DNA from: Pseudonocardia autotrophica
Lineage (GTDB): Bacteria > Actinomycetota > Actinomycetes > Mycobacteriales > Pseudonocardiaceae
Length of the DNA: 64,000 nucleotides
Assembly (NCBI RefSeq): GCF_003945385.1
Contig: NZ_AP018920.1
Span: 6,882,001-6,946,000, forward strand
Reading direction: 5' to 3'
The notes below the pieces were generated by a model. The model saw only the letters and a list, made by a program, of their open reading frames with translations. It did not search any database and had not been told where the DNA came from. A program made the position numbers and the translations under genes. The stretch's first letter is position 1. Every line of letters starts with the position of its first letter. Positions 43,501 to 52,569 of this stretch are shown piece by piece.

Positions 43501-43542
43501 GTTGACAACACCCCTTTTCAGGCCGCACTATCCGTACGGATA
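43501..43542 (+). promoter_or_regulatory. Promoter and operator of the VOC-monooxygenase operon
   Basis: TTGACA (43502-43507), an 18-bp spacer and CACTAT (43526-43531) form a promoter. GTTGACAAC, a palindrome, covers the -35 box. A perfect 14-bp palindrome TATCCGTACGGATA (43529-43542) covers the end of the -10 box and the expected start site. Further down, GTCCAATAATCG (43554-43565) is shared with the ABC operon upstream region. Confidence 0.6.
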
Positions 43543-43577
43543 CCGGGCTCACTGTCCAATAATCGAGAAGAGGCATC

Positions 43578-44087
43578 ATGGCCGACACCGTCGCCTCGGA
43601 ACTGCAGGCCCCGCGCTCGCTGAACCACATCGCGTACCCGACGTGGGACTCGCAACGGACGCACGACTTCTACACACGGGTACTGCGGTGCCCGCTGATC
43701 GCCGCGATCCGGCAGGAGGAGGTGCCCTCCAGCGGGGCGAAGACCCCGTTCCTGCACACCTTCTTCGGGCTCGGCGACGGCAGCGCGATCGCGTTCTTCG
43801 AGGTCGACGGCCTGCCCGCGTACGAACCGGACGCGGTGCCGTCCTGGATCCGGCACCTCGCGCTCAACATCGACTCGATGGAGGAGCTGCTGGCCTGGAA
43901 GACGCACTTCGAGACCGAGGGGGTCGAGGTCAACGGGATCGTCGATCACGACGGCGTCTGGGAGTCGCTCTACGTCTTCGATCCCAACGGCGTCCGGATC
44001 GAGCTCACCCTGCAGACCCGCGAGCTCACCGAGCAGGACGCCCACGAGGGGGCTGCCAACCTGCACGCCTGGAACCAGCGCGGGTGA
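43578..44087 (+). CDS. VOC-fold protein (glyoxalase/extradiol dioxygenase superfamily)
   Basis: A 169-residue single VOC domain. Candidate metal ligands are His in LNHIAYPTWD, His in IRHLALNIDS and Glu in GVRIELTLQTREL, with FFEVDGLPAYE between. It might be a ring-cleaving dioxygenase, an isomerase or a glyoxalase. Its position at the head of an operon with a flavin monooxygenase favours action on a hydroxylated aromatic. ATG 43578 has GAAGAGG upstream. Confidence 0.78.
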   Translation: MADTVASELQAPRSLNHIAYPTWDSQRTHDFYTRVLRCPLIAAIRQEEVPSSGAKTPFLHTFFGLGDGSAIAFFEVDGLPAYEPDAVPSWIRHLALNIDSMEELLAWKTHFETEGVEVNGIVDHDGVWESLYVFDPNGVRIELTLQTRELTEQDAHEGAANLHAWNQRG

Positions 44088-44097
44088 GGGGCCGCAC

Positions 44098-45225
44098 GTG
44101 CTGATCCGCGAACTGCTCGGAATCCCGATGCCCGCCGGGCAACGTCTGGACATCAACTCCGGCGTGGCCAGGCTCAGCGGCAAGATCTGGGCCACCCTCT
44201 GGCGGGACGACCGCCGCACCCCGACCACCGCCGTGCTGATCGTGCACCCGGCGTCGAACTTCCTCGGCCACTACGCACTGTCCGATCTCGCCGAACGCGG
44301 CGTCGCCGCGGTCGGCCTGTGCACCCGTTACGTCGGGAACGACTCCGCACTGATCATGGAGAACTGCGTTCTGGACATCGGTGCCGCGATCGCCCACCTG
44401 CACCGGCTCGGGTACTCCGAGATCGTGCTGGTCGGCAACTCCGGTGGCGGCGGATTGGCCGCGCTGTACCAGGAGCAGGCCGAGAACCCGACGATCACCG
44501 AGACCCCGGCCGGCGACCCGGTCGATCTCGCCGGCGCCGGGCTGATCCCGGCCGACCGGTTGGTCATGGCGATGGCCCACCCGGGGCGGGCGACCGTGTA
44601 CACCGAGGGACTCGATCCCGCGATCGTCGACGAACAGGACCCGTTCGGCCGGGACCCCGGGCTGGACATGTTCGACCCGCAGCACGGGCCGCCGTACCCG
44701 GCGGAGTTCGTGCAGCGCTACCGGGCCGCGCAGATCGCCCGCAACGAGCGGATCTCCGGGTGGGCGTTCGAGCGGCTCACCCAGCTCACGAAGCTGGACC
44801 GCCCGGGCCCGGACGACCTGCCGTTCGTCGTCCACGGGACGGCCGCCGACCTGCGGTTCACCGATCTCACGCTGGATCCGTCGGACCGCCGCGCCGGAAC
44901 GTTGTGGGGCGATCCGTGGACCGCCAACACCCAGCCGGCATCGCTGGGGCACCTGACCAGCCTGCGGTCCTGGCTCAGCCAGTGGAGCCACACGCACAGC
45001 CGGGCGAACGCCTACCAGCGACTGCGCGGGGTGAGCGCCCCGGTGATGGTGGTGTACGGCTCCGCCGACTGTGCCGCATTCCCCAGCCACGCCCGTGGGA
45101 TGTACGACGCGGTCCGGCACGACCGGCGTGAGCTGGTCGAGATCGCCGGCGCGGACCACTACTTCCAGGGCACCCCCGAGCTGGCCGCACGCATGTGCGA
45201 CCACATCGTCGAGTGGAGTACCTGA
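44098..45225 (+). CDS. Alpha/beta hydrolase
   Basis: A 375-residue alpha/beta hydrolase with LIVHPASNFLGHYALSDL, the elbow VGNSGGGGLAALYQEQ, a long cap region and C-terminal VYGSADCAAFPSHA and GADHYFQGTPEL with the acidic residue and His. It resembles hydrolases that sit beside flavin monooxygenases in aromatic clusters. GTG 44098 follows the VOC gene by 10 bp, and its stop shares an A with the monooxygenase ATG. Confidence 0.78.
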   Translation: MLIRELLGIPMPAGQRLDINSGVARLSGKIWATLWRDDRRTPTTAVLIVHPASNFLGHYALSDLAERGVAAVGLCTRYVGNDSALIMENCVLDIGAAIAHLHRLGYSEIVLVGNSGGGGLAALYQEQAENPTITETPAGDPVDLAGAGLIPADRLVMAMAHPGRATVYTEGLDPAIVDEQDPFGRDPGLDMFDPQHGPPYPAEFVQRYRAAQIARNERISGWAFERLTQLTKLDRPGPDDLPFVVHGTAADLRFTDLTLDPSDRRAGTLWGDPWTANTQPASLGHLTSLRSWLSQWSHTHSRANAYQRLRGVSAPVMVVYGSADCAAFPSHARGMYDAVRHDRRELVEIAGADHYFQGTPELAARMCDHIVEWST

Positions 45226-46493
45226 TGAGCACCGCACGGGGGCGCGCGAGCGGCACCGGCAGCAGCACCGGCAGCGGCAGCGGCAGCGGCACGGATACCG
45301 ACACCGAGGTCGCCGTCGTCGGTGCGGGGCCGGTCGGGCTGACCGCGGCGCTGGCGCTGGCCAGGGCCGGGATCGGGGTCACCGTCTTCGAGTCCGAGCC
45401 CGAGCTCAGCACCGAGTGGCGGGCGTCGACGTTCCACCCGCCGACCGTCGAGATCGCCCGGCACCTGGGCATCGCGGACGCGATGCTCGCCGCCGGACTG
45501 ATCGCACCGCGCTACCAGGTCCGGGACCGGACGGACGGGTTGATCGCCGAGTTCGACTTCGGTGCGCTCGGCGACGAGACCGAGTACCCGTTCCGGCTGC
45601 AGCTCGAGCAGTACAAGTACACCCAGATCCTGCGGGACACACTCGCCGCCGAACATCCCGATGTGACCATCCGGATGGGCCGCGGGATCAGCGACCTGCG
45701 CGACGCCGGCGACCACGTGGTGCTGCAGTCCGGGCCGCACCGGAGCACCGCTCGCTGGGCGCTGGCGACCGACGGGGCGCGCAGCACAGTTCGCAAGGTG
45801 CTCGACTGCCCGTTCGAGGGGCTCACCTACGAGCACCGCTATCTGGTGCTGTCCATCGACTACCCGATCGACACGCTGCTGCCGGGGATCTGCGACGTCA
45901 ATTACATCTCCGACCCGGTGGAGCATCTGCTGGTGCTGCGGGTGCCGGACGTGTGGCGGGTGGTCGTCTCGGTGCCGCCGGAGGTGAGCAGCGAGGAGGC
46001 CGTCTCCGACTCCTACGTCGGGCAGCGGCTGCGGACGCTGCTCGGCGACCAGCCCGATCTGGTGCTGCTCGAACGCAAGACCTATGCGGTGCACCAGCGG
46101 GTGGTGGACAGCTTCCGGCACGGCCGGGTGCTGCTGCTCGGCGATGCGGCGCACATCAACAGCCCGATGGGCGGGATGGGCCTGAACAGCGGGATCCACG
46201 ACGCGTTCGACCTGTCCGTGCAGCTCACCGGCCACCTCCGCGGCGAGCTCGACGAGAGCGTGCTGGACCTGTGGGCCACCCGGCGGCGCAAGGCTGCGGT
46301 GGAGACGGTCCAGGAGATCACCCACCGGACCACGACCGCGCTGGCCGAGTCGGACGAGCACCAGCGGCGCCGCTTCCAGCAGCAGATGTCCGACATCGCC
46401 GCGGATCCGCGGCGGGCGAAGGCCTGGATGATGGACGCGGCGATGATCTCCAACGCGCGGGCCTACGACCTGCCTGCCCGGAACGGGACCTGA
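45225..46493 (+). CDS. FAD-dependent monooxygenase (class A, PHBH/UbiH type)
   Basis: A 422-residue single-component flavoprotein hydroxylase. The FAD-binding VVGAGPVGLTAALALARAG starts near residue 30, the ATDGARSTVRK (DG) motif lies in the middle, and the GD motif is LLGDAAHINSPMGGMGLN. It would hydroxylate an aromatic or heteroaromatic ring with NAD(P)H and O2. About 25 residues of Ser/Gly/Thr repeats precede the FAD motif, an unusual flexible N-terminus. ATG 45225 overlaps the previous stop. Confidence 0.88.
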   Translation: MSTARGRASGTGSSTGSGSGSGTDTDTEVAVVGAGPVGLTAALALARAGIGVTVFESEPELSTEWRASTFHPPTVEIARHLGIADAMLAAGLIAPRYQVRDRTDGLIAEFDFGALGDETEYPFRLQLEQYKYTQILRDTLAAEHPDVTIRMGRGISDLRDAGDHVVLQSGPHRSTARWALATDGARSTVRKVLDCPFEGLTYEHRYLVLSIDYPIDTLLPGICDVNYISDPVEHLLVLRVPDVWRVVVSVPPEVSSEEAVSDSYVGQRLRTLLGDQPDLVLLERKTYAVHQRVVDSFRHGRVLLLGDAAHINSPMGGMGLNSGIHDAFDLSVQLTGHLRGELDESVLDLWATRRRKAAVETVQEITHRTTTALAESDEHQRRRFQQQMSDIAADPRRAKAWMMDAAMISNARAYDLPARNGT

Positions 46494-46500
46494 TCCTCCG

Positions 46501-47661
46501 ATGGACTTCGCACTCACTGTCGAGGATCGCGACATCCGGGACACCGTCCGCCGGTTCGTGCAACGTGAGCTGTTGCCGCGCGAGCCGGAGTTCCTGCGGC
46601 GCGAGCGCTCCGGCGAGCCCGGCCTGCCGCACGACGAGCTGGCCGAGCTGCAGCGCAAGGCCCGTGAGTTCGGGTTCTGGGGGCTCGCCACCCCTGCCGA
46701 GTGGGGCGGGATGGACCTTCCGGCGATGCTGCAGTCGCTGGTCACGACGGAGCTGGCGACGACCTGCGTGCCGTTCCGGTTCGGCGGGGCCGCGGACAAC
46801 ATCCTGTTCGCCGCCACGCCCGCCCAGCAGGAGGCCTACCTGCGCCCCACCATCGAGGGCGTGCGGCGCGGCTGCTTCGCGCTGACCGAGCCGGGCGCGG
46901 GCTCCGACGCCCGGGCGATCAGCACCACCGCCCGCCGGGACGGCGCCGACTGGCTGATCAACGGCCAGAAGACCTTCATCACCGGTGGCCACGAGGCCGA
47001 CTACGCCATCGTCTTCGCCGTCGCCGAACCGGGGATCACCGCGTTCCTGATCGACCGCGAGCAGGGATGGACCTCCAGCCCGATCCCCACGATGGGCAGC
47101 TGGCACGAGCCGGCGACGCTGTTCCTCGACGACGTCCGGGTGCCGGACTCGGCGGTCCTCGGCGAGGTCGGCACGGGCTTCGAGCTGGCGATGCGCTGGA
47201 TCGGCAAGGGCAGGCACACGATCGCCGCGCAGTGCGTCGGGATCGCGACCCGATGCCTGCAGATGGCCGTGAGCTACGCGAACACCCGGGAGACCTTCGG
47301 CCGGACGATCGGCTCCAACCAGGGCATCGGCTGGATGCTCGCCGACTCCGAGACCGAGCTGGAAGCCGGCCGCTGGCTGGCACTGCGGGCGGCGTGGGAC
47401 GCCGACCGGGGGGCCGACGCCCGGCACGCCGCGGCCCTCGCCAAGCTGTACTGCACCGGGATGGTGGGCCGGGTGGTGGATCGTGCACTCCAGATCCACG
47501 GCGGCCTGGGCTACACCAGGGAGCTCCCACTGGAGTGGTGGTACCGGTCGGTACGCGTGATGCGGATCTTCGAGGGCACCGACGAGATGCAACGAATGAT
47601 CATCTCCCGCGACCTCCTTCGCGGGCACTCCCGGATCGGAGGCCACCTTGCCCACCCATGA
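46501..47661 (+). CDS. Acyl-CoA dehydrogenase
   Basis: A 386-residue FAD-dependent acyl-CoA dehydrogenase. CFALTEPGAGSDARAI and WLINGQKTFITGG form the FAD/substrate sites, and RETFGRTIGSNQGIGWMLAD and IHGGLGYTRELPLEWWYR are typical; Glu in RIFEGTDEMQR may be the catalytic base. It introduces a double bond alpha,beta to a CoA thioester. It heads a module with a CoA ligase, two hydratase-like proteins and an amidohydrolase. Confidence 0.92.
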   Translation: MDFALTVEDRDIRDTVRRFVQRELLPREPEFLRRERSGEPGLPHDELAELQRKAREFGFWGLATPAEWGGMDLPAMLQSLVTTELATTCVPFRFGGAADNILFAATPAQQEAYLRPTIEGVRRGCFALTEPGAGSDARAISTTARRDGADWLINGQKTFITGGHEADYAIVFAVAEPGITAFLIDREQGWTSSPIPTMGSWHEPATLFLDDVRVPDSAVLGEVGTGFELAMRWIGKGRHTIAAQCVGIATRCLQMAVSYANTRETFGRTIGSNQGIGWMLADSETELEAGRWLALRAAWDADRGADARHAAALAKLYCTGMVGRVVDRALQIHGGLGYTRELPLEWWYRSVRVMRIFEGTDEMQRMIISRDLLRGHSRIGGHLAHP

Positions 47662-47668
47662 GAGTCCG

Positions 47669-49282
47669 ATGAGCGTGTCCGCGGCCCTGCGGGCGGCGGG
47701 CGACGCCGCGGACGGCCGCATCGCCGTGTCCCACGGCGACGTGCGGATCAGTTACGCCGAGCTGCACGCGCGCGCCGACCGGGTCGCCGGGACGCTCGCC
47801 GCGCGCGGCGTCGGCCTCGGGGACACCGTGGCGATCGCCCTCTACAACGGGGTCGAGTACCTGGAGACGGTGCTCGCCGCCTTCCGGATCGGCGCGGTCC
47901 CGGTCAACATCAACTACCGGTACCGCGAACCCGAGCTGGCCTACGTGCTCGATCACGTGGAGGCCGTGGCGCTGGTGCACGACGAGAGCCTGACCGAGCG
48001 CGTCGGCGGGGTCGCCGGCTCGCTGCCGAAACTGACCGCGGTGCTGCGGACCGGCGACTCCGCGGCCGGCACCGCGGCGTCCTACGCGGACGCCGCGGCG
48101 GGCGGGGAGCCGGTCACCGCCGTCGACGAGACCGGGTTCGAGCACGGGATCATCCTGCTCACCGGGGGAACCACCGGCCGACCGAAGGGCGTGATCTGGG
48201 ACCGCACCGGCCTGCTCGGCATCCTCGGCTCGGTCTTCCGCCAGCAGGGCATCGCCGCCCCGGCCGATCCGGCGGAGGTCCGGGCCGCGGTCGCCGGGCT
48301 GCGCGAGCGGGACGCCGTCCCGGTGGTGCTGCCGATGTCGCCGCTGATGCACGGGACCGGCTTCTTCCACGCGATGCGCACGCTGCTCGGCGGCGGCACC
48401 GTCTGCTTCTGCACCTCGCACTCGCTGGACGCACACGAGGTCTGGCAGGTGGTGGGCCGTGAGCGGGCCACCGAGATGGTGATCGTCGGCGACGCGTTCG
48501 GCAGGCCGCTGGTGGACGCGCTCGGCGAGCAACGCGCGACCGGCACCCCGTACGACATCTCCAGCATGCGCCGGATCACCAGCTCCGGAGTGGCCTGGAG
48601 CGTCGATGTCAAACGCTCCCTGCTCGCCGAGGGGTCGATGACGCTGGTGGACAACATCTCCGCGTCCGAGGGCGGTCCGTTCGGGGTCGCCGAGGCGAGC
48701 CGCGATGCCGACCTGGCAGACGGCCGGTTCGATCTGGCACCGGTGGCCAGGGTGCTCGACGAACAGGACCGCGACGTCGAGCCGGGCAGCGGCCGGGTGG
48801 GTGTGCTGGCCAGCGCCGGCCCGCAGCCGGTCGGCTACCTGCGTGATCCGGAGCGCACCGCGCGCACCTGGCGGGTGATCGACGGGGTGCGTTACGCGGT
48901 CCCCGGCGACCTGGCCTCACTCGACGCCGACGGCAAGCTGATCCTGCTCGGCCGGGGCGACGGCGTGATCAACACCGGTGGCGAGAAGGTCTTCCCGGAG
49001 GAGGTCGAGCAGGCGCTGGTCGCGCACCCTGCCGTCACCGACGCCGTCGTCATCGGCATGCCGGACCCGCGCTGGGGCCAGGAGGTCACCGCGCTGGTGG
49101 CCGGCGAGCTCAGCGGGCACTCCGACGAGGCACTGATCTCGCACCTGGACGCCCGGCTCGCCCGCTACAAGCATCCCCGCACGCTGATCCGTATCGACGC
49201 GGTGCCACGCACCCCGGCGGGCAAGGTCGACCGCACCCGGGCGAAGCAGCTCGCCACCCGGAACCAGGAGGAGAACAGATGA
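47669..49282 (+). CDS. Acyl-CoA synthetase (AMP-forming)
   Basis: A 537-residue ANL ligase with the P-loop LLTGGTTGRPKGVIWD, the A5 region SASEGG, YAVPGDLASLDADGKLILLGR and GGEKVFPEEVEQAL, and C-terminal PRTPAGKVDRTRAKQLA with the catalytic Lys. It makes a CoA thioester, presumably the substrate of the adjacent dehydrogenase. ATG 47669 lies 8 bp after the dehydrogenase stop. It differs from the ligase at 37027, so two acids are probably activated in this island. Confidence 0.9.
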   Translation: MSVSAALRAAGDAADGRIAVSHGDVRISYAELHARADRVAGTLAARGVGLGDTVAIALYNGVEYLETVLAAFRIGAVPVNINYRYREPELAYVLDHVEAVALVHDESLTERVGGVAGSLPKLTAVLRTGDSAAGTAASYADAAAGGEPVTAVDETGFEHGIILLTGGTTGRPKGVIWDRTGLLGILGSVFRQQGIAAPADPAEVRAAVAGLRERDAVPVVLPMSPLMHGTGFFHAMRTLLGGGTVCFCTSHSLDAHEVWQVVGRERATEMVIVGDAFGRPLVDALGEQRATGTPYDISSMRRITSSGVAWSVDVKRSLLAEGSMTLVDNISASEGGPFGVAEASRDADLADGRFDLAPVARVLDEQDRDVEPGSGRVGVLASAGPQPVGYLRDPERTARTWRVIDGVRYAVPGDLASLDADGKLILLGRGDGVINTGGEKVFPEEVEQALVAHPAVTDAVVIGMPDPRWGQEVTALVAGELSGHSDEALISHLDARLARYKHPRTLIRIDAVPRTPAGKVDRTRAKQLATRNQEENR

Positions 49283-49704
49283 CCCAGCGGAGCTTCCCGA
49301 TCGAACGGGGGCACGTGCTGGCGTTCGCCAGGGCGCTCGGCGCCGAGCCCGACGGCGGCGTGCCGCCGACCTTCCCGATCGCCTATGCCCACTTCGACCC
49401 GGACTGGCCCCTGCGGATGCGACCGGGACAGCCGTGGCAGGGCTCCGGCGCCGGCCCGGGCGGTGCCGGAGCCGGCGGTGGCGGGCTGCACGCCGAGCAG
49501 GAGTTCACCTACTACCGCCCGCTGCAGGTCGGCGAGACCCTGGTCCCGAGCAAGCGGGACGGGCGGACCTGGAGCAAGGAGGGCCGTTCCGGAGTGCTGG
49601 ACTTCACCGAGCGGCACACCGACTTCCACGACGCCGACGGCGAGCTGGTCGCCCGCGCCACCGCGGTGACCGTCCGCACCCGTCCGGCGGAGGGCTCGGC
49701 ATGA
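49279..49704 (+). CDS. MaoC-like N-terminal hotdog dehydratase subunit
   Basis: A 141-residue hotdog protein (FPIERGHVLAFARALGAEPD, PPTFPIAYAHFDPDW, LHAEQEFTYYRPLQVGETL), matching the FAS1/MaoC N-terminal half-domain. A Gly-rich loop (GSGAGPGGAGAGGG) interrupts it. It lacks the hydratase catalytic D-H motif, which the next gene carries, so the two likely form a heterodimeric enoyl-CoA hydratase. ATGA overlaps on both sides. Confidence 0.82.
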   Translation: MTQRSFPIERGHVLAFARALGAEPDGGVPPTFPIAYAHFDPDWPLRMRPGQPWQGSGAGPGGAGAGGGGLHAEQEFTYYRPLQVGETLVPSKRDGRTWSKEGRSGVLDFTERHTDFHDADGELVARATAVTVRTRPAEGSA

Positions 49705-50132
49705 GCGCCGCGCCGGTCGCCGTGACCGTCGGCGAGGAGCGGACCGAGGTCGTCGTCGAGAACCTCCGGCGGACCCAGATCGTGATGTACGCCGGAGCCG
49801 GCGGGGACTTCAACCCGCTGCACACCGACGAGCCCTTCGCCACGCAGGTCGCGGGCCACCCGACGGTGATGTCGCACGGGATGCTGGTGATGGGGCTGGC
49901 CGGGCAGGTGCTCGTCGACTGGTTCGGCACCGCGAACGTGCGCCGCTACCGCGCCCGGTTCCAGGCCCCGACCTGGCCCGGCGACACCCTCACGGTGACC
50001 GCACGGATCGACGAGGTGCGGGCCGAGGGCGACGAGCAGCTCGCCGAGGTCACACTGACCACCACCAACCAGGACGGACGAGCCGTGCTCGGCGGCTCGG
50101 CCACCGTCGTCACGGCCGGGGAGGCGACATGA
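49701..50132 (+). CDS. MaoC-like hydratase catalytic subunit
   Basis: A 143-residue hotdog protein with the hydratase-2 motif GDFNPLHTDEPFA containing the catalytic Asp and His, then HPTVMSHGMLVMGLAGQ. It hydrates enoyl-CoA to the 3-hydroxyacyl-CoA. Coupled to the N-terminal-type partner upstream and to the amidohydrolase downstream by ATGA overlaps. Confidence 0.88.
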   Translation: MSAAPVAVTVGEERTEVVVENLRRTQIVMYAGAGGDFNPLHTDEPFATQVAGHPTVMSHGMLVMGLAGQVLVDWFGTANVRRYRARFQAPTWPGDTLTVTARIDEVRAEGDEQLAEVTLTTTNQDGRAVLGGSATVVTAGEAT

Positions 50133-51025
50133 CCCGCAGGATCGACCCCGATGCCGTCGACGCGATCGACGTGCACACCCACGTGCAGCTCTCGGTCGCC
50201 GAGGCGTCCGCGCCCGACCGGTCGGAGAGCTTCGACGCGATGGCGAAGTACTTCAAGACGGACAAGGTCACCCGCTTCACCGTGCCGATGCTGGCCGAGT
50301 ACTACCGCGCCAGGCGGATGGCGGCGGTCGTGTTCACCGTGGACTCGGCGCACCAGACCGGCCGGGAGCCGAACCCGCCCAACGAGGAGATCGCCGACCT
50401 GGCCGCGGAGCACTCCGACGTGCTGATCCCGTTCGCCAGCATCGACCCGCACCGCGGCGCGGCAGGTGTCCGGGCGGCCCGCAGCCTGATCACCGAGCAC
50501 GGGGTGCAGGGCTTCAAGTTCCACCCGACGTCACAGGGCTTCTTCCCGAACGACCGGATGGCCTATCCGCTCTACGAGGTGCTGCAGGAACACGGGATGG
50601 TCGCGTTGTTCCACACCGGGCACACCGGCGCAGGCGCCGGGCAGCGCGGTGGCGGCGGGCTGCGGCTCAAGTACTCGACCCCGATGGCCGTCGACGACGT
50701 CGCGGTGGACTTCCCGGACCTGAAGATCGTGCTGGCGCACCCGTCGTTCCCCTGGCAGGACGAAGCCCTGTCGGTCGCCATGCACAAGCCGAACGTCTAC
50801 ATCGACCTGTCCGGCTGGTCTCCGAAGTACTTCCCGCCGCAGCTGGTGCAGTACGCGAACACCCTGCTCAAGGACAAGATGCTGTTCGGATCGGACTTCC
50901 CGATGATCACTCCGGAGCGCTGGCTGGAGGACTTCGCCGCGGCCGGCTTCCGGGACGAGGTCCGGCCGAAGATCCTCAAGGAGAACGCGGTGCGACTGTT
51001 CGGCCTCGCCGCGGAGACCGGCTGA
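50129..51025 (+). CDS. Amidohydrolase-superfamily enzyme
   Basis: A 298-residue PF04909 barrel hydrolase. Metal motif AIDVHTHVQLSV, the middle segment GFKFHPTSQGFFPND, ALFHTGHTGAG, VLAHPSFPWQDEAL and the late Asp in LFGSDFPMITPERW are complete. Enzymes of this kind cleave beta-ketoacyl-CoA in actinobacterial hydroxycinnamate degradation (CouO/PhdB type), and here it follows a ligase, a dehydrogenase and hydratases. A similar side-chain-shortening role is plausible but unproven. Confidence 0.82.
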   Translation: MTRRIDPDAVDAIDVHTHVQLSVAEASAPDRSESFDAMAKYFKTDKVTRFTVPMLAEYYRARRMAAVVFTVDSAHQTGREPNPPNEEIADLAAEHSDVLIPFASIDPHRGAAGVRAARSLITEHGVQGFKFHPTSQGFFPNDRMAYPLYEVLQEHGMVALFHTGHTGAGAGQRGGGGLRLKYSTPMAVDDVAVDFPDLKIVLAHPSFPWQDEALSVAMHKPNVYIDLSGWSPKYFPPQLVQYANTLLKDKMLFGSDFPMITPERWLEDFAAAGFRDEVRPKILKENAVRLFGLAAETG

Positions 51026-51035
51026 GGAGGTGCTG

Positions 51036-52550
51036 ATGCCCGGGACAGGATTCGATCGCACGGTCGACGTCGTCGTGCTGGGGCTCGGTGACGCGGGCGC
51101 GGTCGCCGCGGTGACCGCGCACGACGCCGGCGCACAGGTGCTGGTGCTGGAGAAACAGACCGCCGAGCGGCATCGGCCGAACAGCCGGTACGCGGCGGGC
51201 TTCTTCCTGGTGCCCAACGACATCGACGCCGCGTGCCGCTATCTGACGGCGTCCTATGCGGTGTCCGGGGAAGACACGGCCGTCGAGCCGGAACTGATCC
51301 GGACGTGGGCGGTCGAGACCGCGGCGAACCCGGCCTGGCTGACCGCGCAGGGCGGCGAGTACAGCGTCCTGGACCTGCACGGCGAGCACGACGCGCTGCC
51401 CGACCACGGCTCGGTCACGGTGCACCGGGTGCTGCCCTCCGAGCGGGCGGCCCGCTGGCCGGGCTGCCCGCTGTTCGGTCTGCTCCGCTCGCTCGTCGAC
51501 GAACGCGGGATCGAGGTCCGGTTCGGCGCCGCGGCGACCGGACTGATCACCGGCCCGGACGGCGACGTGCTCGGCGTCCGGGTCGACGACGGCGGGCGCG
51601 AGCAGCGGATCGGAGCCCGGCGCGGCGTGGTGCTGGCGGTCGGCGGGTTCGAGGGCGATCCGGCTCTGCAACGCCAGTTCCTGCCGGTTCCCCGGGCCTG
51701 GTTCTACGGCAGCCAGGACAACACCGGCGACGGGATCCGGATGGCCCAGCAGGTCGGCGCCGAACTGTGGCACATGAACGTCTGGCCGGGGCACTTCGTC
51801 GCCCGGTTCCCCGGCAACGGCTACACCGGGGGGACCGGGATCGACGTCTGGGGCACCGGACGGTTCGGGCCCGACCCGGACCGCGCGGTCAACCCGGGAG
51901 CGGTGTTCGTCGACGGCGCCGGGCAGCGGTTCCTGGCCGAGCCGGGCCGTCAGCACGCCGCGCACCTGGAGCTGCTCGGGATGGACGCGCAGCGGCTCTC
52001 GCATCCGCGGATCCCCACCTGGTGGATCTTCGACGAGCGGCGCTTCGACAAGGGCCCGCTGGTCCCCACCTACTCCGGCCCGGCCGGCCCGGTGCAGGAC
52101 TACACCTGGAGCTGTGACAACGTCGCCGAGCTGGAGCGCGGCTGGATCCGGAGCGCCGCAACGCTGCACGAGCTGGCCGGTCTCTGCGGCGTCGACGCGG
52201 AAGCGCTGACCGAGTCGGTGCGGCGCTACAACGCCTCCTGCGCCGCGGGCCGGGACGAGGAGTTCGGACGTGCACCCTCGACCCTGGTCCCCCTCGACGG
52301 ACGGCGCTTCTTCGCGGTGCCCTTGTACCCGGGCGGTTCGCACACCGTCGGCGGACCACGCCGGGACGCGGGCGCCCGGGTGCGCGGCGTCGGCGGCACC
52401 CCGGTCGGGAACCTGTACTCGGCAGGCGAGCTGGGCTCGATACACGGGCTGCTCTACCCGGCGGGCGGTGCCAGTCTCGCCGAGTGCATGGCGTTCGGCC
52501 GGATCGCCGGAGCGGCCGCCGCCGCCGCCGACCGGACGTGCGCATCGTGA
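51036..52550 (+). CDS. FAD-dependent dehydrogenase (KstD/fumarate-reductase-like)
   Basis: A 504-residue flavoprotein of the FAD_binding_2 family. The N-terminal Rossmann motif is VVVLGLGDAGAVAAVTAHDA, GVVLAVGGFEGDPAL lies in the middle and GNLYSAGELGSIHGLLYPAG binds FAD near the C-terminus, as in 3-ketosteroid dehydrogenases and related enzymes. It could oxidise or reduce a C-C bond of a cyclic intermediate. ATG 51036 is chosen because GAGGAGG precedes it; GTG 51030 is too close. Confidence 0.85.
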   Translation: MPGTGFDRTVDVVVLGLGDAGAVAAVTAHDAGAQVLVLEKQTAERHRPNSRYAAGFFLVPNDIDAACRYLTASYAVSGEDTAVEPELIRTWAVETAANPAWLTAQGGEYSVLDLHGEHDALPDHGSVTVHRVLPSERAARWPGCPLFGLLRSLVDERGIEVRFGAAATGLITGPDGDVLGVRVDDGGREQRIGARRGVVLAVGGFEGDPALQRQFLPVPRAWFYGSQDNTGDGIRMAQQVGAELWHMNVWPGHFVARFPGNGYTGGTGIDVWGTGRFGPDPDRAVNPGAVFVDGAGQRFLAEPGRQHAAHLELLGMDAQRLSHPRIPTWWIFDERRFDKGPLVPTYSGPAGPVQDYTWSCDNVAELERGWIRSAATLHELAGLCGVDAEALTESVRRYNASCAAGRDEEFGRAPSTLVPLDGRRFFAVPLYPGGSHTVGGPRRDAGARVRGVGGTPVGNLYSAGELGSIHGLLYPAGGASLAECMAFGRIAGAAAAAADRTCAS

Positions 52551-52569
52551 GCGGGCGGATGCCGAGCGA

